Of a stretch of DNA of 57,462 nt, positions 17,552 to 26,600 are shown in pieces. How positions within the stretch are numbered: position 1 is the stretch's first letter; each line of letters begins with the position of its first letter. The DNA comes from Clostridia bacterium (GTDB lineage: Bacteria > Bacillota > Clostridia > Oscillospirales > Acutalibacteraceae). The notes beneath the pieces were generated by a model, which saw nothing but the letters and a program-made list of their open reading frames with translations, did not search any database and was not told the origin of the DNA. The translations under genes and the position numbers were made by a program. The stretch lies in contig JAFTWE010000045.1 in assembly GCA_017465465.1 (NCBI GenBank), positions 1-57,462 of the forward strand, given 5' to 3'.

Positions 17552-17624
17552 TCTATTGGATTTTAATTGATATTACAAGTAAGCTTTGTGTGGAATTATC
17601 GTCATTTTGTTGGGAGAGTAGTTT

Positions 17625-18428
17625 ATGAGCAATGCAAATTCGTATATCAGCAGTCGAGAACCGGTTGTTCTTTATTGTGAAAAAGAATATGATTTGTTGC
17701 CGGGTCAGAAATATGGCCCTATCAAACGAAAAACATATATTATTGAATGCTGTGAAGAGGGGTATGGCTCTGTTATTATAAACGGAAAAGAATTTTTAAT
17801 TTCTCCCGGGGATTGTTATATACTTCTTCCCGGGGATGTTATTGTCCACACGGCGGATACAAAAAATCCTCGAAAAGGGTATTGGTGTGCCATTGACGGA
17901 TTGAATCTTGGCCTTATATTCAAGGATGCAGGAATTTCTGCTCAAAATCCTTTTGCTCCCAAAGAATCCTTTGACGAGCTGTGCACCTGCCTTAAGAAAA
18001 TGGTTGATGATTGGAATTGTGATGATGCGGGGAAATCGTTAAGAGAAACAGCACATATTTATGACTTTCTTGGTGTGTTGATAAAAAACAAGAAGCCGTC
18101 TGTATATGATGACCGAATTGAAAGGGCACTGGGCCTTATGGAGGCGAGGTTTCACGAGCCGCTCAATGTTGATGATATAGCCCGTGAAGTAGGCCTTGAA
18201 AGGAGTTATTTTTCTATTCTTTTCAAAGAAAAAACTGCGGTTTCTCCGCATAAATATCTCACTTCATTACGAATACGCCAAGCGTGTGACCTGATTGAAA
18301 AAGAGCAGTGCAGTATATCTGAAGCGGCGGCTGCAACAGGTCTTGACCCTTGTAACTTTGCAAGAATTTTTAAAAGGGAAACAGGAAAAACTCCTATGGA
18401 GTATATTAAAAACAAAAAGTCGGTGTAA
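17625..18428 (+). CDS. AraC-family transcriptional regulator with cupin sensor domain
   Basis: The 267-residue protein has an N-terminal cupin-like ligand-binding domain (about residues 1-150; ISPGDCYILLPGDVI is the typical AraC-binding turn). A C-terminal double helix-turn-helix follows (about 165-262; DDIAREVGLERSYFSILFKE and DPCNFARIFKRETGKTPMEY). Such proteins usually activate sugar-catabolic genes on binding the sugar. Its position between a Gfo/Idh/MocA gene and rhaA suggests control of sugar use, possibly rhamnose, by inference. GGGAG precedes the ATG. Its stop codon lies inside the stem of the following hairpin. Confidence 0.88.
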   Translation: MSNANSYISSREPVVLYCEKEYDLLPGQKYGPIKRKTYIIECCEEGYGSVIINGKEFLISPGDCYILLPGDVIVHTADTKNPRKGYWCAIDGLNLGLIFKDAGISAQNPFAPKESFDELCTCLKKMVDDWNCDDAGKSLRETAHIYDFLGVLIKNKKPSVYDDRIERALGLMEARFHEPLNVDDIAREVGLERSYFSILFKEKTAVSPHKYLTSLRIRQACDLIEKEQCSISEAAAATGLDPCNFARIFKRETGKTPMEYIKNKKSV

Positions 18429-18452
18429 CTCATAAAAGTTGCACCGACTTTA
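18416..18452 (-). terminator. Intrinsic terminator of rhaA, overlapping the end of the AraC gene
   Basis: A 15-bp stem with one wobble (18416-18430 with 18437-18451). The T-run is on the minus strand (inside the last AraC codons), so it ends rhaA. The plus side has no good U-tract. Confidence 0.75.
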
Positions 18453-18463
18453 AAAATTAAATT

Positions 18464-19705
18464 TTATCTTTTTGAAAGAACTTCTTTTTCGTATTCTTCA
18501 ACCTGAGCATACCAGCTGTCACCCTCGGGTGTTCCGTTACGCTTGCAGAACTCATTCCATACATCTGCAAACGGGTAGAATTTATATTCCTCATTCATTG
18601 CAAGCATTTTTGTGTAGTTGCCCTCATCCTGGCACTTTTTAAGCTCACCGTGGGGGAGGAGCATAGCAAAAAGCAATGCTTTTCTCATATTTCTTGTGCC
18701 CACAACCCAAGCGGCAACGCGGTTAATTGAAGCGTCAAAGTAGTCAAGCCCGATAAGAACCTTATCAAGAGCATCACAGCGAACAATTTCTTTTGCAATC
18801 TCTTTAAGCTCGTCATCAAAAATAACAACATGGTCGCTGTCCCATCTCATTGGTCTTGTAACATGAAGGGCAACCTTATCAGCAAAAAGGAGCATTGACG
18901 GAATTTTGTCACTTACCATTTCTGTCGGGTGATAATGTCCGTTGTCTAAAAGGCAAAGGCAGTCGTTCTTTGCGGCATAGTTCATATAAAACTCGTGTGA
19001 GCCAACTGTGTAAGCTTCAACACCGATGCCGAAAACCTTTGATTCAACTGTGTCCACAAGATATTCTTTATCATATTTAACGCTGAGAATTTCATCAAGA
19101 GCGTCTTTAAGGCGCTGACGGGGACCCATTCTGTCGGCAGGGATTTCTTTATATCCGTCAGGAATCCAGATGTTATTAACGCAGGTGACACCAAGCTCTT
19201 TTCCGAAGTATGCGCCGATTTCTCTCATTGCTTTGCAGTGGTCAATCCAGAAACGGCGTACCTTTTCATCAGGGTGAGAAAGTGTGAGACCGTCAGCAGC
19301 CATCGCGTGAGAGAAAAGTGTTGGGTTAATATCAAGACCAACATTGTTTTTCTTTGCAAATTCAACCCATTTTTCAAAATGCTTTGGTTCAAGCTTATCA
19401 CGGTCAACAGGGGTATCAGTAATAGCATAAATTGCGTGAAGGTTGATTTTGTGCTTACCGGGAACCATTGAAAGCACCTTTTCAATGTCTGCCATAAGCT
19501 CTTCAGGGTTTCTTGCTTTGCCGGGGTAGTTGCCTGTTGCCATAATTCCGCCGCTTAAAACAGCGCTGTTTTCAAATCCGTCAATGTCGTCACCCTGCCA
19601 GCAATGAATTGAAACAGGAACTTCAGCAAGCTTATTTAAAACTGCTTCGGTATCGATACCGATTTTTGCATAACATTCTTTTGCATATTCATATCTTGTG
19701 TTCAT
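18464..19705 (-). CDS. rhaA: L-rhamnose isomerase
   Basis: The 413-residue enzyme interconverts L-rhamnose and L-rhamnulose, the first intracellular step of rhamnose use. Recognisable segments are [15 protein letters not shown] near the N-terminus, [15 protein letters not shown], the HAIYAIT region, [20 protein letters not shown] and the metal-site regions [13 protein letters not shown] and [13 protein letters not shown]. Length matches the RhaA family. I start at ATG 19705 because GGAGGT lies 7 bases upstream; the earlier in-frame ATG at 19720 overlaps that ribosome binding site. No rhamnulokinase or aldolase genes are in the window, so the rest of the pathway must be elsewhere. Confidence 0.93.
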   Translation of the reverse strand: MNTRYEYAKECYAKIGIDTEAVLNKLAEVPVSIHCWQGDDIDGFENSAVLSGGIMATGNYPGKARNPEELMADIEKVLSMVPGKHKINLHAIYAITDTPVDRDKLEPKHFEKWVEFAKKNNVGLDINPTLFSHAMAADGLTLSHPDEKVRRFWIDHCKAMREIGAYFGKELGVTCVNNIWIPDGYKEIPADRMGPRQRLKDALDEILSVKYDKEYLVDTVESKVFGIGVEAYTVGSHEFYMNYAAKNDCLCLLDNGHYHPTEMVSDKIPSMLLFADKVALHVTRPMRWDSDHVVIFDDELKEIAKEIVRCDALDKVLIGLDYFDASINRVAAWVVGTRNMRKALLFAMLLPHGELKKCQDEGNYTKMLAMNEEYKFYPFADVWNEFCKRNGTPEGDSWYAQVEEYEKEVLSKR

Positions 19706-19729
19706 CTTATTTACCTCCATAGGTGTATC

Positions 19730-19756
19730 AAAAAAGTCCCGTAAAGGGACTTTTTA
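19730..19756. terminator. Hairpin terminator between the BMP lipoprotein and rhaA
   Basis: AAAAAGTCCC, 5-base loop, GGGACTTTTT (19731-19740 with 19746-19755). It has T-runs on both strands. On the minus strand it ends the lipoprotein gene and would uncouple rhaA partly from it. Confidence 0.75.
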
Positions 19757-20776
19757 TTATTTGATAATTGTATAATTGAGAACGCTTGTGGCAACAAGCT
19801 TTGTAATATCACTTTCACCTGCGAAAAGCTTATCTTTTTCTGCATTAACCTTAGCCTTAACAGCTTCGTCTTCTGCAGGTCTTACATCAACTGCGCCTTC
19901 CTTAACGCCTGCTGAGTAGCCCTTAACATCATCAAACTTCTCGTTAACTGTGTCTGTAATAATCTTGGTGTAAACTCTTTCAAGGTTCATGCAAGAAGCT
20001 GTGATGAACTTGCCGTTTTCGCCGAGAGTGTTTACACACATATCGTTTGCAACTGAGTTGGGAACATCAAAATACATTGTGCCCTCTTCGTCAACTGCAA
20101 AGTTTCTTGAATAAACTGTGTCACAGCCTGCTTTTTCAACAGCTTCAACACCTGCTTTAACATCGTCTGTTACAACAAGTGAAACTGCAGCGGCAGGATT
20201 GGTTGCTTTAGCACCGTCTGCAAATGCGTTTACATCAATCGAACTTTCATTTTCTGCAACATAGCCGATTTTACCGCTTGCGGAAGCAGCGCCTGCCATC
20301 ATACCTGCAAGATATTCTGATTCAAAGGTTCTTACATCAAATGTTGCAAGGTTGCTGAGCTCCTGCTGAGCTTCGCCGTAGTCAGCCATAGCGGCAAAGA
20401 AAATGTCAGGGTTCTGCTTTGCATATTCAACTGCGTCGGCATAATAGCCGGGGTCTGTTGTAACGATGAGCTTACATCCTCTTGCAATAAGGTCAGCCAT
20501 TGTTGTTGCCATTGCATCAGCGTCACCGGGAACAACGCCGTCACGCTGGTTAATCTGACCGCCGCCTGCACCTGCAGAGCTGTAAGCGTTTTCAAAAGCG
20601 GCATAATGCTTGTTGGCAAGTGTGCCATCTTCGTCCATAGTGCCGTTGTAAATAACACCGATGTTGATTGTACCGATATCAAGCTCAGTTGATTCTTCCT
20701 CAGTTGAGCAGGATGCAAAAGCGAGCATCATAACCAATACAAGTAAAATTGCTGTAATTTTCTTTGTAAGACTCAT
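19757..20776 (-). CDS. BMP/PnrA-family substrate-binding lipoprotein
   Basis: The 339-residue protein has a lipoprotein signal (hydrophobic stretch ending MMLAFASC, acylated Cys about residue 23). The mature part resembles basic membrane protein/PnrA solute-binding proteins: IGVIYNGTMDEDGTLANKHY near the start, KLIVTTDPGYYADAVEYA, FFAAMADYG and EYLAGMMAGAAS. Relatives bind nucleosides or other small solutes for ABC importers. No permease or ATPase genes lie nearby, so the partner is missing from this window. A rhamnose link is only positional. The ATG at 20776 has AGGAGGT at the best spacing; another ATG 4 bases upstream is too close. Confidence 0.82.
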   Translation of the reverse strand: MSLTKKITAILLVLVMMLAFASCSTEEESTELDIGTINIGVIYNGTMDEDGTLANKHYAAFENAYSSAGAGGGQINQRDGVVPGDADAMATTMADLIARGCKLIVTTDPGYYADAVEYAKQNPDIFFAAMADYGEAQQELSNLATFDVRTFESEYLAGMMAGAASASGKIGYVAENESSIDVNAFADGAKATNPAAAVSLVVTDDVKAGVEAVEKAGCDTVYSRNFAVDEEGTMYFDVPNSVANDMCVNTLGENGKFITASCMNLERVYTKIITDTVNEKFDDVKGYSAGVKEGAVDVRPAEDEAVKAKVNAEKDKLFAGESDITKLVATSVLNYTIIK

Positions 20777-20810
20777 ACATCTTACCTCCTGTATAAATAG
20801 ATACGAATAA

Positions 20811-20839
20811 ATTATAGATTAAATTCAAGTGAAAATCAA
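20811..20839 (-). promoter_or_regulatory. Promoter of the BMP lipoprotein gene
   Basis: On the minus strand, TTGATT (20834-20839), a 17-base spacer and TATAAT (20811-20816). Confidence 0.65.
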
Positions 20840-21113
20840 GCATTTTTACCATATTTTATATATTTTGCAGTTTTTAAAGCGTTTTTCCGTATATTTTGAC
20901 CTCCTTAACCCCCTATATATTATAAATGTATACGAAAAATGCTTTTGTAAAGCTGTTTGCTTTACGAAAATACGGTATTGTTCAGTGTGTTAAGAAAATT
21001 GCTTTACAAAGGCGCAAAAAAGCTTCTTAAAATATGTGAACAAATTGAAAACAAGCTTTATGTGTAATCTGCACAAATATGATAAAGAGTGGTATTTTAT
21101 TTCCAAAAATTTA
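20840..21113. other. AT-rich intergenic stretch with competing inverted repeats
   Basis: No gene is seen here. It holds a local hairpin GTAAAGC/GCTTTAC (about 20948-20967). Its left arm, extended to TTTGTAAAGC, can also pair with GCTTTACAAA at about 21001-21010. There is no U-tract. Function unknown. Confidence 0.35.
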
Positions 21114-21142
21114 TTGACAAATGCTAAAAGGTGGGTTATATT
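21114..21142 (+). promoter_or_regulatory. Consensus promoter of the structured RNA and surface-protein operon
   Basis: TTGACA (21114-21119), a 17-base spacer and TATATT (21137-21142). Transcription would begin near 21149-21150, directly at a small hairpin ACCAT-AGTA-ATGGT (21150-21163). Confidence 0.8.
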
Positions 21143-21149
21143 TATACTA

Positions 21150-21400
21150 ACCATAGTAATGGTGTAAAGGCACAAGTGCGCATTTCAGCTGTTGCGTATA
21201 ATCCTGATACACCAACCTCCGCTTTCGCGGTAAATGGTTATCCCCCTGCCGCGGAGCAGAGAACGGCAGCCATCGCCGAACTGATGATTGAGCATCAAGG
21301 CGTGGCCTTGACGGCGCTCGGTCAGCTCGGTACGTCAGTGGGTGTCAATTCGGTGTGTACAGCCGTAAATGTGCAACCAATGCATTTCTTTATGAAATGT
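21150..21400 (+). ncRNA. Highly structured leader or free-standing non-coding RNA, about 200-250 nt, class not assigned
   Basis: This stretch is richer in G+C than its surroundings and non-coding on both strands. It folds by eye into a closed multi-branch structure. A 9-bp closing helix (21177-21185 with 21367-21375, one G-U) continues with 21188-21192/21359-21363. Inside are hairpins 21219-21222/21227-21230 (UUUC loop), 21246-21251/21264-21269 (CUGCCG/CGGCAG), 21274-21278/21312-21316 enclosing 21296-21301/21305-21310 (CAAGGC-GUG-GCCUUG), and 21383-21388/21394-21399 before the ribosome binding site. No U-tract ends it, so the primary transcript probably runs into the next gene. Size, architecture and host type recall the raiA-type RNAs of Clostridia, but I could not confirm this. 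Confidence 0.65.
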
Positions 21401-21425
21401 AAATTTAATGGAGGTGCAATCCAAA

Positions 21426-24400
21426 ATGAGACAGTCAAAAAAATTGCTCAGCGTTCTTCTTGCAGTAATTATGGTTTTCTCAACAGTTGCTATCGCAGCA
21501 AGCGCTTATGCTCCTTGGAAGGATGAGGCTATCACTGAATATGACAGCCTTGATAAGCCCGTTCTTACAACAGAACAGTTTGCTTCAGCAGCTCTTGACG
21601 AAGTTGACCGTATGCTCAACGAAGAGCAGATTATGTTGACAGCAGACGATATTTTCGTTGGTAACCTTGACCTTACATCTATCGACGCTGCTCTCGACAG
21701 TATCCAGACCCTTTTAGGTGGTTCTCTCTGGACTCAGTTCTCACCAATGCTTGGTGACCTTGCAAACTTAGATGCTTCAGCTCTTGCTACACCTCGTCGT
21801 TCAGCAAACACAGCTGATTCAGACCTTAAGGTTATCTATGCTTTGCTTGAGTTCCTTTATGACAACAAGGGCATCTTCACCGGTATTATCGACGGTTCTA
21901 TTGATTTAGGTACTCTCGTTGGTCCCCTTCTTGAGGACCTTCTCGGTGGCGAACTTGACGTAACTCCCCTTGTAAAAGGCTTGCTTTACGATCTTGTTTA
22001 TGAACAGGATGCTCCCGAAGTAATCAACGAAACAGTTGACCAGATGGCTCAGGACCTTATCGATAAGCTTGTTATCGGTACAGAAGAAGAGCCCGGCCTT
22101 ATGCCTGCACTTGAAGGTTATACAAACATTTCAACAGGTTCAGCTTATGATTTCGTTGATAACATCCTTAAAGTGCTTTACAACGAATGGCTCGTTCCCA
22201 CAGCTAACGAAAAGTGGATTGGCTCAATCGACGAAATGTTAGCAGAGAACATGGATGCAATCGAACAGTACAGATCATTCTTCAATCTTACAGCTGACGG
22301 AAAATGTAACTTCGCTTTCCAGAATTATGAATTTGAAGCTGGCGAAACATTCATGGGCGAGCTTAACAACATTCTCGCTTCAATCATCAACCTTGCTATC
22401 ACTGATGAACTTGGTTTCGACTGGTCAACAGGTGACAACACTCAGATCGTTCCTAACCTCATCAAGTTCGGTAGAGAAGTTCTTTGCCAGACTGGTGACA
22501 CATTCTTCGCTTCTTTCGTAGAAGTTAAGACAAGAGAAGAGCTTGACGCTATGAGCGATATGGAAGTTATTTCTTATGTTGCTCGCGCAATCATCAACTC
22601 TTCTGTTGACGGTGTATGGGTTCCCGAATCAGCAGATACTCTTACAGAAGTAGCTAACTACACAGTTAAGGGCATCGTTGCTATCGACCTTCCCGGCAGA
22701 GATTACAGTGACACAGCTCTTTATCCAAATGATAGTGTTGAAACAATCTATGCTATCCTTGGTGACTATGCTGCAGAAGCTCTTAATGACCTTCTCGGTC
22801 TTGGTATTGAATATGGCGTAGGTATCGACGGTGTGTTCACAGCGCTCGCTAACTGGGCTATCACAAACTATGCAGGTCTTCTCAGCGGTATCAACCTCAG
22901 CACAAAAGACTCAGGTTGGGTTAACCTTGAAAAGATTTTCTTCACAATCATCAATAAGAACTGGATCGACGCATCTCTCTTTGATGATGGCGTAGTTACA
23001 TTTGAAGCTCTCGTTAAGGAAGTTGTTCTTGAAAACATTCTTGAACTCAACTTTGACGATTTCATTTCAATTCTTACTGAAGAAGTTCCCGGTTCTGAAC
23101 TTCAGCAGCCTATTAAGCAGGTTATCCTTAATGTTCTTCCAAGAACAATTAACATTATCTTCCCGGGTCTCTTTGCTACAAATATGACCACATTGGAAGA
23201 AATCATTTCTAAGACTAACCTTGCTTCAACTGTAAATGCTCTTTTCTCAGACCTTTACAACTATCGTGCAACTCTTGCAGCTGCAGTTCTTCCTATTGTT
23301 TGTCCGATGCTCAGCCTCACAAACAGCCAGGAATTCAAAGCTCCTGAGTTCGATATTCCTGCATTTAGCTACATTTCAACCGGTGCTCCTAACCTTGACT
23401 TTACAATTACCAACCCGTCATCAGGTATCAATACCGGTTACACAGATGCTAACGGCGTATTCCATCAGGATGCTCGTTACGCTATCAAGATTAACTCAAT
23501 TACTTCAACACTTGAAGGTATTTCAATTGCTACACCTTCTAACCCCGTTCTTGACGGTGGTGATTCTGTAACAGTTAAAGTTACCGGTTCTTTCTCAGGT
23601 ACTCAGTATGATACTATCACAGTTAACTACGATGTACTTGTAGAAGACGGCACAAAGCTTACATCAGAGCCTCTTGAAGCTCGTATCTATACTGTACTCT
23701 CAAAATCAGATACAGACGAAGATAAGACAGCTTCTAAGACAGGTACTGCAGCAAGCATTGTTGACGGTGAAATCAACCTTTACAGAACATCAATCAGCGG
23801 TTTGGATGATATCGAGCTCACAGTTGAAAACCTTGCAAAGCTTGATGAAAACAATCCTGATGTTGGTATGATTACCGTTACTCCTTATGCAGCTACAGCA
23901 GCAACAGCTATCAATAAGCTTTCATTCATGGAGAATAATACTGAAACAACTGATATCCGTGCAAGCTTCCGTTCAGGTATCCAGATTTTCAAATTCATTG
24001 ATGAATATGACAGCTATACTGATGAGCAGAAATTAGCCGCTGAAGAAGAAGCTTTCACATCTAACGGCTTCAAGCGTTACTACGGTAACACAGGTGTTAC
24101 TGTTAACGGCACAAACATCTATGTTTCAGCAGGCGTTTGTCTCTATAGAGACTATGGTCTTATTGACCTCTTCAATTCAGAAGCTAACGCTCAGCGTCAG
24201 GCATCTGACTATACTTCAACAGACGCTTGGGATGCTTACATCGAAGCTATGGCTTATGCTAACGAAGTTGTTAACGGCGTTAAGAAGGCAACAACTTACT
24301 GCCTTACAACAGCAGTTGGTATTGCTAACAAGTATGAAGCAGCAGCAGCTGGCCTTCAGGCAGCAGTTGAAGCTCTTGAAGCTTCAGCAGCAGCAGGTGG

Positions 24401-25412
24401 CGCTAAGTCAACACAGGCTCTTCTTGACAGCATCCAGGCTCCTAACGAAGACGGTGTTGAATATGATGATGCAGCTTACAACTACTTCGGTAAGGATGAC
24501 TATGTAGCATATACATACGAAAACTATAAGGACGCTCGCGACGAAGCTAACGACCTTGTAGAAAGCAGCAAGATTTATGTAACAGCTATTGACGAAGAAA
24601 CAGGTGAAGAATATGTTCCTGATTGGAATGACTTCACTTATGGTCCTATAGACGCACTTTCAGTTGCTTATGCAAACCATCGTCTTTCACTCTATGCTGA
24701 CAGACTTCTTACATCAGGCAGCTTGAAGACAAACCTTAACCGTGCAGTAGCAGAAGCTAACGCAGCAGGTTATGTTTCAACTGACTATGAAGCAGAATCA
24801 TGGGCAGCTTATGAGAGAGCTATTGCTTTCGCAACAAGCGTAAACAATGAATCAGCTCCAAGACAGACAAAGATTAACGAAGCTTATGTTCAGCTTATTG
24901 AAGCTCAGAAGAGACTTATGAAGGCTGCAGGCGAAATCATCGAAGAAATCATTGTTAACCTTGCAGGTGCTAACCCCGGTAATGGTGAGTATGCTCTTGA
25001 AGCAGTTGAAACATCAGTTGGTAATCTTCTTCTTGGTGTATTCCCCGAGGGTGAAGTAGCAGATATAGCTTCTTACTTCGATATCACAGGTGAAGCAACA
25101 GTTGAGTGTGAATCAATCACAACAGGTTCAACAGTTTCTATCTACGATGCAGAAGGAAATGTAATTGCTGAATATGTTATCGTTATTACAGGTGATATAA
25201 ACGGCGACGGCGAAGTTAATGCATCTGACGCAAGTACTCTTAGCAAGTTTGCAGCTGGTTTGGCTGACCTTAGCGCAACAGGCGATGGCGCAGCTGATTA
25301 TGCCGCTGACCTTAACAACTCAGGTGATGTTAACGCATCTGACGCATCTGCAATGACTAAATGTGCAGCTGGTTTGGTTGACATCGATTATGCAGGTAGA
25401 GTAGTTGCCTAA
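21426..25412 (+). CDS. Large secreted dockerin protein with FIVAR-like helical repeats
   Basis: The 1328-residue protein starts with a signal peptide (KKLLSVLLAVIMVFSTVAIAASAYA). A long N-terminal region (about 30-640) of unrecognised helical sequence is followed by a beta-sandwich-like part (about 650-880), FIVAR-like helical repeats (about 920-1165; for example YEAESWAAYERAIAFATS) and a C-terminal type I dockerin (about 1255-1325). The dockerin has two calcium loops, DINGDGEVNASD and DLNNSGDVNASD. Dockerins plug proteins into cohesin-bearing scaffolds. The start is ATG 21426: GGAGGT lies 8-10 bases upstream, and the in-frame ATG at 21408 is part of that site. Codon use is strongly biased (GCT/GCA Ala, CTT Leu, AAC Asn), implying high expression. 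It is first in the operon behind the structured leader. Confidence 0.85.
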   Translation: MRQSKKLLSVLLAVIMVFSTVAIAASAYAPWKDEAITEYDSLDKPVLTTEQFASAALDEVDRMLNEEQIMLTADDIFVGNLDLTSIDAALDSIQTLLGGSLWTQFSPMLGDLANLDASALATPRRSANTADSDLKVIYALLEFLYDNKGIFTGIIDGSIDLGTLVGPLLEDLLGGELDVTPLVKGLLYDLVYEQDAPEVINETVDQMAQDLIDKLVIGTEEEPGLMPALEGYTNISTGSAYDFVDNILKVLYNEWLVPTANEKWIGSIDEMLAENMDAIEQYRSFFNLTADGKCNFAFQNYEFEAGETFMGELNNILASIINLAITDELGFDWSTGDNTQIVPNLIKFGREVLCQTGDTFFASFVEVKTREELDAMSDMEVISYVARAIINSSVDGVWVPESADTLTEVANYTVKGIVAIDLPGRDYSDTALYPNDSVETIYAILGDYAAEALNDLLGLGIEYGVGIDGVFTALANWAITNYAGLLSGINLSTKDSGWVNLEKIFFTIINKNWIDASLFDDGVVTFEALVKEVVLENILELNFDDFISILTEEVPGSELQQPIKQVILNVLPRTINIIFPGLFATNMTTLEEIISKTNLASTVNALFSDLYNYRATLAAAVLPIVCPMLSLTNSQEFKAPEFDIPAFSYISTGAPNLDFTITNPSSGINTGYTDANGVFHQDARYAIKINSITSTLEGISIATPSNPVLDGGDSVTVKVTGSFSGTQYDTITVNYDVLVEDGTKLTSEPLEARIYTVLSKSDTDEDKTASKTGTAASIVDGEINLYRTSISGLDDIELTVENLAKLDENNPDVGMITVTPYAATAATAINKLSFMENNTETTDIRASFRSGIQIFKFIDEYDSYTDEQKLAAEEEAFTSNGFKRYYGNTGVTVNGTNIYVSAGVCLYRDYGLIDLFNSEANAQRQASDYTSTDAWDAYIEAMAYANEVVNGVKKATTYCLTTAVGIANKYEAAAAGLQAAVEALEASAAAGGAKSTQALLDSIQAPNEDGVEYDDAAYNYFGKDDYVAYTYENYKDARDEANDLVESSKIYVTAIDEETGEEYVPDWNDFTYGPIDALSVAYANHRLSLYADRLLTSGSLKTNLNRAVAEANAAGYVSTDYEAESWAAYERAIAFATSVNNESAPRQTKINEAYVQLIEAQKRLMKAAGEIIEEIIVNLAGANPGNGEYALEAVETSVGNLLLGVFPEGEVADIASYFDITGEATVECESITTGSTVSIYDAEGNVIAEYVIVITGDINGDGEVNASDASTLSKFAAGLADLSATGDGAADYAADLNNSGDVNASDASAMTKCAAGLVDIDYAGRVVA

Positions 25413-25426
25413 TTAAAACAAACATT

Positions 25427-25453
25427 TTCCTGAGCGGGTCTTCCGCTCAGGAA
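25427..25453 (+). promoter_or_regulatory. Intercistronic perfect hairpin without U-tract
   Basis: TTCCTGAGCGG and CCGCTCAGGAA form an 11-bp perfect stem around a GUCUU loop. No T-run follows (GTACTCTTG), so it is more likely an mRNA-stabilising or processing element than a terminator. Confidence 0.6.
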
Positions 25454-25482
25454 GTACTCTTGAAAAAATGGAGGTATTACAG

Positions 25483-26541
25483 ATGAAAACTTCAAAAAGA
25501 ATTTTAGCTGTTGTTTTAACAGTTGTTCTTGCTTTCTCTGTTTTTGCTGTCTCCGCTTTCGCCGTTGATGGTTCAATGACTTATACTGTTGTTGCAGATT
25601 CAACTAACTATGCTACTGGTGATACTGTTACTGTTAACATTTATCTTAAGAACGATTATAACGCAACTTGCTTGCGTTTCCCTGTTCTTTACAGTGCAGA
25701 TGTTTTTGAGGTTCCTACAACAGGTGTCAGACTGACCGCTTACGACGATTGTCTCACTTACAAAGGCTCTCTTGAAGCTAACACAAGCAATGATGCTTCT
25801 CTCTATCCAGAAGAGTATGACTCATCTGCTTACGGTTGCGTTCTTGTTCAGTGGACTGCATCTGTAACATCAACCAATATCGGTTGCTTCAACAGTGCAG
25901 AGTCTGTTAAGTGTTTCTCGTTCCAGTTGAAGGTTAAATCAACAGCTGGCGGCGCAACAGGTTCAATTTTTATTCCGTCAGAATCAACCCTTTTCTATAA
26001 CCAGGCTGTTACTGACGTAACTGATGCAACAACTATTTGTCGCATCAACACTACCCTCAATTTCGAAGGTCTCGATGTTGAAATCGATGCCGGCGGTTCT
26101 GATGGTATCACAACCTATGCAGGTTCACAGGTTATTATTGATTATAATAACAAAACAATCAAGAACTGGGCAGGTCTTACAATGTCATTGGCAACTATTA
26201 AAGCCAATGTTCAGCCCCTTGGTAATGCCACACTTACTTATGCTGTTTCCTCAGGTACTGCCGGTACTTATGGTACAGGTGCAAAGGTAAGAGTTTGGTT
26301 AGACGGTGCCCTTCTTGATGATTATTACATTCTTATTTATGGTGACATTGATGGTGATGGTACAGTTGCCGCCAATGACTCCAGTGCATTAACCAAAGTA
26401 ACAGCAGGTTTGGCAGACTTGGAAACAGGTATTTTCACTACAGCTGCAGACCTTGATGCTTCAGGTGATGTAAATGCTGCTGACTCATCAAATTTGGTGA
26501 AGGCAGTTGCTGGTTTGACTGATATTGACCAGACAGTATAA
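25483..26541 (+). CDS. Secreted protein with cohesin-like module and C-terminal dockerin
   Basis: The 352-residue protein has a signal peptide (about 1-26). A beta-rich module at about 30-190 (YATGDTVTVNIYLKND, LRFPVLYSADVFEV) has the look of a cohesin or cohesin-like beta-sandwich. A spacer (about 190-275) leads to a type I dockerin (about 283-350) with DIDGDGTVAANDSSALTK and DLDASGDVNAADSSNLVK. If the first module is a true cohesin, this would be a minimal adaptor scaffoldin that both carries and is carried. The start is ATG 25483 with GGAGGT upstream; an in-frame ATG at 25468 overlaps that site. Its biased codon use matches its neighbours. Confidence 0.82.
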   Translation: MKTSKRILAVVLTVVLAFSVFAVSAFAVDGSMTYTVVADSTNYATGDTVTVNIYLKNDYNATCLRFPVLYSADVFEVPTTGVRLTAYDDCLTYKGSLEANTSNDASLYPEEYDSSAYGCVLVQWTASVTSTNIGCFNSAESVKCFSFQLKVKSTAGGATGSIFIPSESTLFYNQAVTDVTDATTICRINTTLNFEGLDVEIDAGGSDGITTYAGSQVIIDYNNKTIKNWAGLTMSLATIKANVQPLGNATLTYAVSSGTAGTYGTGAKVRVWLDGALLDDYYILIYGDIDGDGTVAANDSSALTKVTAGLADLETGIFTTAADLDASGDVNAADSSNLVKAVAGLTDIDQTV

Positions 26542-26600
26542 TTGGTTTCAATAAGATTTATCTTATGAAATAAAAAAATTATTAGGAGGAAGATTTCATT

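Noticed and set aside
18416..18452. Terminator for the AraC gene on the plus strand
   Set aside because: The stem includes the AraC stop codon and lacks a T-run on the plus side; the T-run is on the minus strand, for rhaA.
21170..21400. Cobalamin riboswitch, RNase P RNA or tmRNA as identity of the structured RNA
   Set aside because: I saw none of the hallmark sequences: no GCCACTG box, no GAGGAAAGTCC segment and no tRNA-like CCA end.
21131..21526. Open frame across the structured RNA
   Set aside because: It starts with GTG inside the promoter, has no ribosome binding site, ends within the dockerin gene, and its sequence is explained by RNA helices.
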